Below are positions 59,363 to 64,000 of a stretch of DNA of 64,000 bases, piece by piece. Every line of letters begins with the position of its first letter. Position 1 is the stretch's first letter. Location of the stretch: positions 6,322,198-6,386,197 of the forward strand of contig NZ_AP023355.1 in the NCBI RefSeq assembly GCF_016865425.1, in the 5' to 3' direction. Made by a program: the position numbers and the translations under genes. The notes under the pieces are model-generated. The model saw only the letters and a list, made by a program, of their open reading frames with translations. It did not search any database and was not told the DNA's origin. Source of the stretch: Actinocatenispora thailandica. Lineage in GTDB: Bacteria; Actinomycetota; Actinomycetes; Mycobacteriales; Micromonosporaceae.

Positions 59363-60169
59363 TCAGACGGCGAAGCTGTCGGCGGGGGCGCTGGTGGGTT
59401 CGGCGGGGCGGGCCCGCCAGAGGTGGCTGGCCTGCGCGCCCAACCGGGCCAGGTAGGCGGGGTTGAGGATCAGGTAGCGGCGCCAGAGCCGCTTCGGTTC
59501 CAGCCCGAGGCGCCACAACCATTCCAGCCCGCGCTGCTGCATCCACGGCGGCGGCTTGCGCAGGTCACCCGCGTGGTAGTCGAACGCGGCACCGACCGCG
59601 AGCAGCGGCATCGACAGCAGCGGCCGCATCGCGTGCACGAAGATCTCCTGGCGCGGGCAGCCCAGCCCGACCAGGACGACCCGGGCGCCGGAGTCGCTGA
59701 TCCGGCGGGCGATCTCGGCCGGCTCGCCCGGCCGCGCGGAGCGGAACTTCGACGGCTCCGCGCCGGCGATCTTCAACCCGCCGAACTGCTCGGTCAGCGC
59801 CGCGGACAGCTTGTCCAGCACCGGCTGGGTCGACCCGTACAGGTAGATCGGCAGCCCCTCGGCGGCGCACCGCTCGACCACCTTCAGCGTCAGCGTCGGG
59901 CCGTACGTGCGGTCCGGCAGCTGCGCCTTGTGCAGCAGGTTCAGCGCCCAGCGCACCGGCTGCCCGTCCGGCGTGACCACGTCGAACGAGTTGAGCCGGG
60001 CCTCGTGCGCCCGGTCCTGCACGCCGGTCATCACGCCGTGCACGGCCAGCGCGGTCAGCGCCAGCGGTCGCTGCTCGCGCGCCGCGGCGAGCACCTTGTC
60101 GGTCGCGGCCTCGTAGTCGACGGCGTCCACGCAGACACCGAGCACGTTGCCCTTGCCCCGATCGATCAC
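59363..60169 (-). CDS. WecG/TagA/CpsF-family glycosyltransferase
   Basis: 268-residue enzyme of the GT26 family, which adds N-acetylmannosaminuronic acid or related sugars in polymer assembly. Conserved: VDAVDYEAATDKVLAAAREQ, FDVVTPDGQPVRWALNLLHK, YLYGSTQPVLDKLSAALTEQ, LVGLGCPRQEIFVHAM and VGAAFDYHAGDLRKPPPWMQ then GLEWLWRLGLEPKRLWRRYL. The GTG at 60169 is preceded by a stop of the epimerase 30 bp upstream. Its partner epimerase suggests a cell-wall or exopolysaccharide glycan. Confidence 0.9.
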   Translation of the reverse strand: MIDRGKGNVLGVCVDAVDYEAATDKVLAAAREQRPLALTALAVHGVMTGVQDRAHEARLNSFDVVTPDGQPVRWALNLLHKAQLPDRTYGPTLTLKVVERCAAEGLPIYLYGSTQPVLDKLSAALTEQFGGLKIAGAEPSKFRSARPGEPAEIARRISDSGARVVLVGLGCPRQEIFVHAMRPLLSMPLLAVGAAFDYHAGDLRKPPPWMQQRGLEWLWRLGLEPKRLWRRYLILNPAYLARLGAQASHLWRARPAEPTSAPADSFAV

Positions 60170-60199
60170 GACCTGCCGCCCCTCACCGGTACTGCCGGG

Positions 60200-61273
60200 T
60201 CACGCCTGCGGCGTCCAGCGCTCGGCGTTCGCCTCGTACATCTCGCGCAGGATCGCCGGCACGTCGTACTGCTGCTTCCAGTCCGGGTAGTGCTCGCGGA
60301 ACCGGCCCATGTCGCTGACGTACCACTGGTGGTCGCCGGTGCGCGCCTGCTCGTCGTACACGTGCCGCATCTCGACGCCGGAGATCTCCTCGGCGAGCTG
60401 GAAGGCTTCCAGGTGCGAGCAGTTGGACTGCCGGCCGCCGCCCAGGTTGTACACCTCGCCGACCCGCGGCGCGCGGAAGAACGCCTCGAACGCGGTCACC
60501 ACGTCGTTGCTGTGGATCGCGTCCCGCACCATCTTTCCCTTGTACCCGTAGATGGTGTAGACGCGGCGCTCCATGTTGCAGCGCATCAGGTATGCGAGGA
60601 AGCCGTGCAGTTCGGCGGCCGAGTGCGCCGGGCCGGTCAGCGTGCCACCGCGGAACGCCGCGGTCTTCAGCCCGAAGTAGCGGCCGTACTCCTGCACCAG
60701 CACGTCGGCGGCGACCTTGGAGACGCCGAAGATCGAGTGCAGCGAGTGGTCGATGGACATGTCCTCGCGGATGCCCTCGTAGTAGGTGTGCGCGGGGTCC
60801 AGCTCGTACCGCGTCTCCTGCTCGACCAGCGGCAGCCGGTTCGGGGTGTCGCCGTACACCTTGTTGGTGGAGGTGAAGATGAACGGCGCGTCCGGCGCGT
60901 GCAGCCGGGTGTTCTCCAGCAGGTTCAGGGTGCCGACGGCGTTCACGTCGAAGTCGGTGAACGGCTCCTTCGCGGCCCAGTCGTGGCTCGGCTGCGCCGC
61001 GGTGTGGATCACCACCGAGATGTCCTTGCCGTACCGCGTGAACAGCGCCGCGACCGCGTCCCGATCCCGGATGTCGATGCTGTGGTGCTGGTAGGAGGCG
61101 CCCAGTTCGGACTTGAGCTGCTCCACCTGCCAGGCGGTCGAGCCGTCCGCGCCGAAGAAGTAGCCGCGCATGTCGTTGTCGATGCCGACCACGGTCAGGC
61201 CCAGCCTGGCGAAGTGCCGGACCGACTCCGAACCGATCAGGCCGGCCGAGCCGGTCACGAGTGCGACGCTCAC
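60200..61273 (-). CDS. NAD-dependent sugar epimerase/dehydratase
   Basis: 357-residue extended SDR. NAD motif: [20 protein letters not shown]. It resembles CDP-paratose 2-epimerase-like proteins, with [20 protein letters not shown] and [20 protein letters not shown]. The usual catalytic YxxxK is read [11 protein letters not shown], Phe in the Tyr position. It begins at a GTG (61273) after AAGGAG. The WecG-type gene follows after 30 bp in the same operon. Together they probably make and add an unusual sugar to a surface glycan. Activity may be altered by the Tyr-to-Phe change unless Tyr lies elsewhere. Confidence 0.85.
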   Translation of the reverse strand: MSVALVTGSAGLIGSESVRHFARLGLTVVGIDNDMRGYFFGADGSTAWQVEQLKSELGASYQHHSIDIRDRDAVAALFTRYGKDISVVIHTAAQPSHDWAAKEPFTDFDVNAVGTLNLLENTRLHAPDAPFIFTSTNKVYGDTPNRLPLVEQETRYELDPAHTYYEGIREDMSIDHSLHSIFGVSKVAADVLVQEYGRYFGLKTAAFRGGTLTGPAHSAAELHGFLAYLMRCNMERRVYTIYGYKGKMVRDAIHSNDVVTAFEAFFRAPRVGEVYNLGGGRQSNCSHLEAFQLAEEISGVEMRHVYDEQARTGDHQWYVSDMGRFREHYPDWKQQYDVPAILREMYEANAERWTPQA

Positions 61274-61301
61274 GAAAACTCCTTCGGCCCTGCCTTGGTG
61301 A

Positions 61302-61369
61302 GGGGCCGGCCGGCCCCGTTGCCGCGGCCCATCGTAACGGCGCCGGCCCGCGTCCAGCGGGCCGGCGCC
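61302..61369. terminator. GC-rich palindromes upstream of epimerase
   Basis: GGGGCCGGCCGGCCCC at 61302-61317 (perfect 16-bp palindrome) and GGCGCCGGCCCGC with its complement at 61339-61369 (13-bp stem, loop GTCCA). Probably a terminator for the lipoprotein gene, which reads toward it. Confidence 0.5.
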
Positions 61370-61384
61370 TGGGTTCGCTGGTGA

Positions 61385-61473
61385 GACGGCGGGATCGCAC
61401 GGTATGACCGGCGAGACGGAGCGGATCGGCACGGTGGGGCCACCGGCGAGACGGTGGGGCTACCGGCGCGACG
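61385..61473. repeat. Imperfect GC-rich repeats
   Basis: ACCGGCGAGACGG at 61407-61419 and 61442-61454, and ACCGGCGCGACG at 61462-61473, with related GACGG words before. They fill the gap between the lipoprotein stop and the hairpins. Confidence 0.5.
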
Positions 61474-61548
61474 CGGAACGGCACGGTACCAGCGGCTGGC
61501 CGGGGCGAGTGGTGGTGTCGCGGTGGCGGCGGGCGGGGATCAGCGGAA

Positions 61549-62340
61549 TCAGCGGGCTGTGGACGGGGACGCCGAGGCGGAGGCGGACGCCGAGGCGCTC
61601 GGCGACGGGGACGGCGAGGTCGTCGGGACCGCGCCGCCGGCCGCGACCGGGCCGGGCAACTTGACCGACTTCGGCGCCGCGGTGGCCGCACCGACCAGGG
61701 TCAGCGAACCGACGCTCAACCGGGCACCGGTGACCACACCGTCCTGATCCAGGCAGTACGTGCCGGACGGGACCGGTGAGGACAGTGACGCCGCGGTCGG
61801 CTCGACGGAGAAGCAGGAGCCCGGCACCCCGGACGGGTTCTTCGCCGTGTCGATCGACAGCGCCTCGCTGCGATCACCCAGGACGCCCAGCCAGGACAGC
61901 CACAGCCGCTCGATCTTCGGGTCGTACTTCGCCGGCACCGAGCCACCCTTGCCGGCGACCCTGGCGCAGGACTTCGCGTCGCCCAGCCCGCACTGGTACA
62001 CCCCGGCGGCGTTGCCGGCGACCGCGACGTCGGTGCCGCCGCCGAGGCCACCCTTCGGTACGTCGAAGCGCCAGGAGCCGTCCGTGGCCAGCGTCACGGT
62101 GATCGTCGAGGTCGGCTTCCGGCCGCCGGGCGAGTACTCGTACCGCGCCACGTACCGCTTGTCCGCGGCCGCGGCGACCAGGCCGGCGAGCCGGTCGGCC
62201 GGGCTGCCCTCGTCGTGCGCGGCCGGCGTCGGCGACTCGGTCGGGGTCGTCGGTGCCTTCGCCCCGCCACCACAGCCGGTCAGCAGCGGTGTTGCGGCGA
62301 CGAGCAACGCGGAGGTCAGGGCAGCGGTCCGGGTACGCAC
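61549..62340 (-). CDS. Lipoprotein of unknown function
   Basis: 263-residue secreted lipoprotein. Signal peptide with TALTSALLVAATPLLTGCGG, where TGC is the lipobox and Cys the lipid-anchored residue. The mature part has TSTITVTLATDGSWRFDVPK and two cysteine pairs around YQCGLGDAKSCARV and GSCFSVEPT with YCLDQDG, suggesting disulfides. The C-terminus is a low-complexity Ser/Ala/Pro tail (PSPSPSASASAS). No family recognised. GTG at 62340. Exposed to the cell surface; function unknown. Confidence 0.85.
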   Translation of the reverse strand: MRTRTAALTSALLVAATPLLTGCGGGAKAPTTPTESPTPAAHDEGSPADRLAGLVAAAADKRYVARYEYSPGGRKPTSTITVTLATDGSWRFDVPKGGLGGGTDVAVAGNAAGVYQCGLGDAKSCARVAGKGGSVPAKYDPKIERLWLSWLGVLGDRSEALSIDTAKNPSGVPGSCFSVEPTAASLSSPVPSGTYCLDQDGVVTGARLSVGSLTLVGAATAAPKSVKLPGPVAAGGAVPTTSPSPSPSASASASASASPSTAR

Positions 62341-62566
62341 TCGATCATTGTGGGTGCCGCGGGCCCGGATCCCCGGGATGCCACGCAGGGCCGCGCCCCG
62401 GGACCTCGGCCGGCACGCGCGGCATACCACACCATCCTGGGCGTACCGCGTGTGAGCGATTCGTCGCATGCTGGGACGTGGGGTGGCCGGAACCGGCCCG
62501 GCCGGTACCCTGGCAGCGCCAGATCGACCTGAGGGCCATCCGGGCACCCTCGCAGAAGGGGTAGGT

Positions 62567-63832
62567 GTGACACTCGTCGTCCAGAAGTACGGCGGCTCAT
62601 CGGTCGCCGACGCGGAGCGGATCAAGCGGGTCGCCGAGCGCATCGTCTCGGCCCGCAAAGCCGGCGACGACGTGGCGGTCGTGGTCTCCGCGATGGGCGA
62701 CACCACCGACGAACTGCTCGACCTGGCCCACCAGGTGTCCCCGCTGCCGCCCGGCCGGGAGATGGACATGCTGCTCACCTCCGGTGAGCGCATCTCGATG
62801 GCGCTGCTGGCGATGGCGATCCACAACCTCGGCTACGAGGCGCGCTCCTTCACCGGCTCGCAGGCCGGCGTGATCACCACCTCGTCGCACGGCAAGGCGC
62901 GGATCATCGACGTGACGCCGGGCCGGCTGCAGAGCGCGATCGACGAGGGCGCGGTCGCGATCCTGGCCGGATTCCAGGGCATCGCGCAGGACACCAAGGA
63001 CATCACCACCCTCGGCCGGGGCGGTTCGGACACCACCGCGGTGGCGCTGGCCGCCGCGATGCACGCCGACCAGTGCGAGATCTACACCGACGTGGACGGC
63101 GTGTTCACCGCCGACCCGCGCATCGTGCCGACCGCGCACAAGCTCGATACCGTGACGTACGAGGAGATGCTGGAACTGGCCGCGTCCGGCGCGAAGGTGC
63201 TGCACCTGCGCGCCGTGGAGTACGCCCGCCGGTTCAACATGCCGATCCATGTCCGCTCGTCGTACTCGACCAAGCCCGGCACGATCGTCGCCGGCTCGAT
63301 GGAGGATCTTCCCGTGGAACAGGCACTGATCTCAGGGGTCGCGCACGACCGCAGCGAAGCCAAGATCACCGTCCTGTCGGTGCCGGACGAGCCGGGCCGG
63401 GCGGCGAAGATCTTCCAGGTCGTCACCGACGCCGAGATCAACATCGACATGATCGTGCAGAACGTGTCGACCAAGGCGACCGGCCGCACCGACATCTCGT
63501 TCACGCTGCCGAAGACCGACGGCGCCGCCGCGATGACCGCGCTGCAGAAGACGCGCGACGAGATCGGCTTCGAGGGCCTGCTGTTCGACGACCACATCGG
63601 CAAGGTGTCGCTGGTCGGCGCCGGGATGCGATCGAACCCGGGCGTCGCGGCGACGTTCTTCCGGGCGCTGTCCGAGGCCGGGGTCAACATCGAGATGATC
63701 TCCACGTCCGAGATCCGGGTCTCCGTGGTGTGCCGGGACACCGACCTCGACGAGGCGGTCCGCGCGCTGCACGAGGCGTTCGACCTCGGCGGCGACGAGG
63801 AAGCGGTGGTCTACGCCGGCACCGGTCGGTGA
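62567..63832 (+). CDS. lysC: Aspartate kinase
   Basis: 421-residue aspartate kinase, the first step of the aspartate family (lysine, threonine, methionine, and diaminopimelate for peptidoglycan). Kinase domain: [40 protein letters not shown] and [20 protein letters not shown] with [20 protein letters not shown]. Two ACT domains follow (residues ~265 onward), seen as [20 protein letters not shown] and [20 protein letters not shown], which bind Lys/Thr. The GTG at 62567 follows GAAGGGG. asd follows after 4 bases. As in Corynebacterium, an internal start for a separate beta subunit is likely. Confidence 0.96.
   Translation: MTLVVQKYGGSSVADAERIKRVAERIVSARKAGDDVAVVVSAMGDTTDELLDLAHQVSPLPPGREMDMLLTSGERISMALLAMAIHNLGYEARSFTGSQAGVITTSSHGKARIIDVTPGRLQSAIDEGAVAILAGFQGIAQDTKDITTLGRGGSDTTAVALAAAMHADQCEIYTDVDGVFTADPRIVPTAHKLDTVTYEEMLELAASGAKVLHLRAVEYARRFNMPIHVRSSYSTKPGTIVAGSMEDLPVEQALISGVAHDRSEAKITVLSVPDEPGRAAKIFQVVTDAEINIDMIVQNVSTKATGRTDISFTLPKTDGAAAMTALQKTRDEIGFEGLLFDDHIGKVSLVGAGMRSNPGVAATFFRALSEAGVNIEMISTSEIRVSVVCRDTDLDEAVRALHEAFDLGGDEEAVVYAGTGR
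63300..63316 (+). promoter_or_regulatory. Internal ribosome site and start for the lysC beta subunit
   Basis: GGAGG at about 63301-63305 lies 8 bases before an in-frame GTG at 63314, starting [13 protein letters not shown]. The position matches the internal start of the C. glutamicum LysC beta subunit. It would give a 172-residue ACT-domain regulatory chain. Confidence 0.55.
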
Positions 63833-63836
63833 CGCG

Positions 63837-64000
63837 GTGGCCCCGAACGAGCCGGCCAGAGCCGCCGCGCCGGCGCCGTGCCTGGCCGTCGTCGGCGCCA
63901 CCGGTGCGGTGGGCCGGGTGGTGTGCGAGCTGCTGTCGTCCCGCAGGGACGTCTGGGGTGAGATCCGGCTGATCGCCTCCGCGCGCTCGGCCGGCCGCAC
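63837..64000 (+). CDS. asd: Aspartate-semialdehyde dehydrogenase, 5' part
   Basis: Only the first 54 codons are inside the window. The Rossmann motif [20 protein letters not shown] followed by [13 protein letters not shown] matches Asd, which reduces aspartyl phosphate to the semialdehyde after LysC. It starts at a GTG (63837) 4 bases after lysC, in the standard actinobacterial ask-asd operon. The N-terminus has an extra Ala/Pro-rich ~15 residues before the Rossmann strand. The catalytic Cys lies outside the window. Confidence 0.9.
   Translation, partial: MAPNEPARAAAPAPCLAVVGATGAVGRVVCELLSSRRDVWGEIRLIASARSAGR

Noticed and set aside
1-64000. tRNA, rRNA, riboswitch, CRISPR array, intact transposon, prophage
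   Set aside because: I saw no cloverleaf genes, no repeat-spacer array and no intact transposase or phage gene. Hairpin repeats lack unique spacers of constant length.

Overview
This 64 kb window is very GC-rich DNA with the gene density, GTG starts, leader-poor operons and family content of a high-GC actinomycete. The type VII (ESX) secretion genes, WYL/YafY regulators, an LpdC-type lipoamide dehydrogenase, a GarA-like FHA protein and a lysC-asd pair point to the order Micromonosporales. A genus such as Actinocatenispora is possible but is a guess. I see no rRNA, tRNA, CRISPR array, intact transposase or prophage.

Layout. 1-2.3 kb: 5' part of a mycosin protease (minus), a small membrane protein and an NAD(P)-binding protein. 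2.4-8.1 kb: glycolate oxidase operon glcDEF, then lpdA. 8.1-10.1 kb: remnant of an Rpn-type gene, an AHSA1-ArsR pair with a clear operator, two tiny ORFs and a short GntR regulator. 10.3-14.9 kb: histidine kinase with a collagen-like insert and two WYL regulators, each divergent from a presumed target. 15.1-20.5 kb: uppP, MOSC protein, nitronate monooxygenase-like protein, DUF389 membrane protein, and a 2OG-Fe(II) oxygenase followed by alkB. 20.5-26.4 kb: a double-hairpin repeat, a decayed gene, a nitrilase-family amidase and two two-component systems.

26.5-40.4 kb is the most coherent block: an Asp/Asn/Gly-rich repeat protein, a GarA-like FHA protein, a GGDEF diguanylate cyclase, then type VII secretion genes: a PPE/WXG-like protein, a 100-aa helical protein with a YxxxE motif, eccB, eccE, eccD, eccC, and a truncated start of another presumed substrate. 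The machine genes lie on alternating strands rather than in one operon. The mycosin lies about 29 kb away at the window edge.

40.4-64 kb is mixed metabolism and regulation: GNAT, nucleotidyltransferase, SDR, a two-component flavin monooxygenase pair, a DinG-type helicase, an ECF41-type sigma factor, a phosphodiesterase-like gene, Lrp regulator with MFS exporter, a DUF47-Pit phosphate uptake pair behind a PHO-box-like triple repeat, Gfo/Idh oxidoreductase, thiolase, MFS with LysR, an epimerase-WecG glycan pair, a lipoprotein, and lysC with the start of asd.

Three coding regions (near 49141, 54373 and 57249) each appear to lack one G or C. All three are best explained as -1 frameshifts from sequencing error or recent mutation. 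Many intergenic gaps hold short GC-rich tandem repeats. Two dispersed palindromic element families were found, each with two copies in this window.
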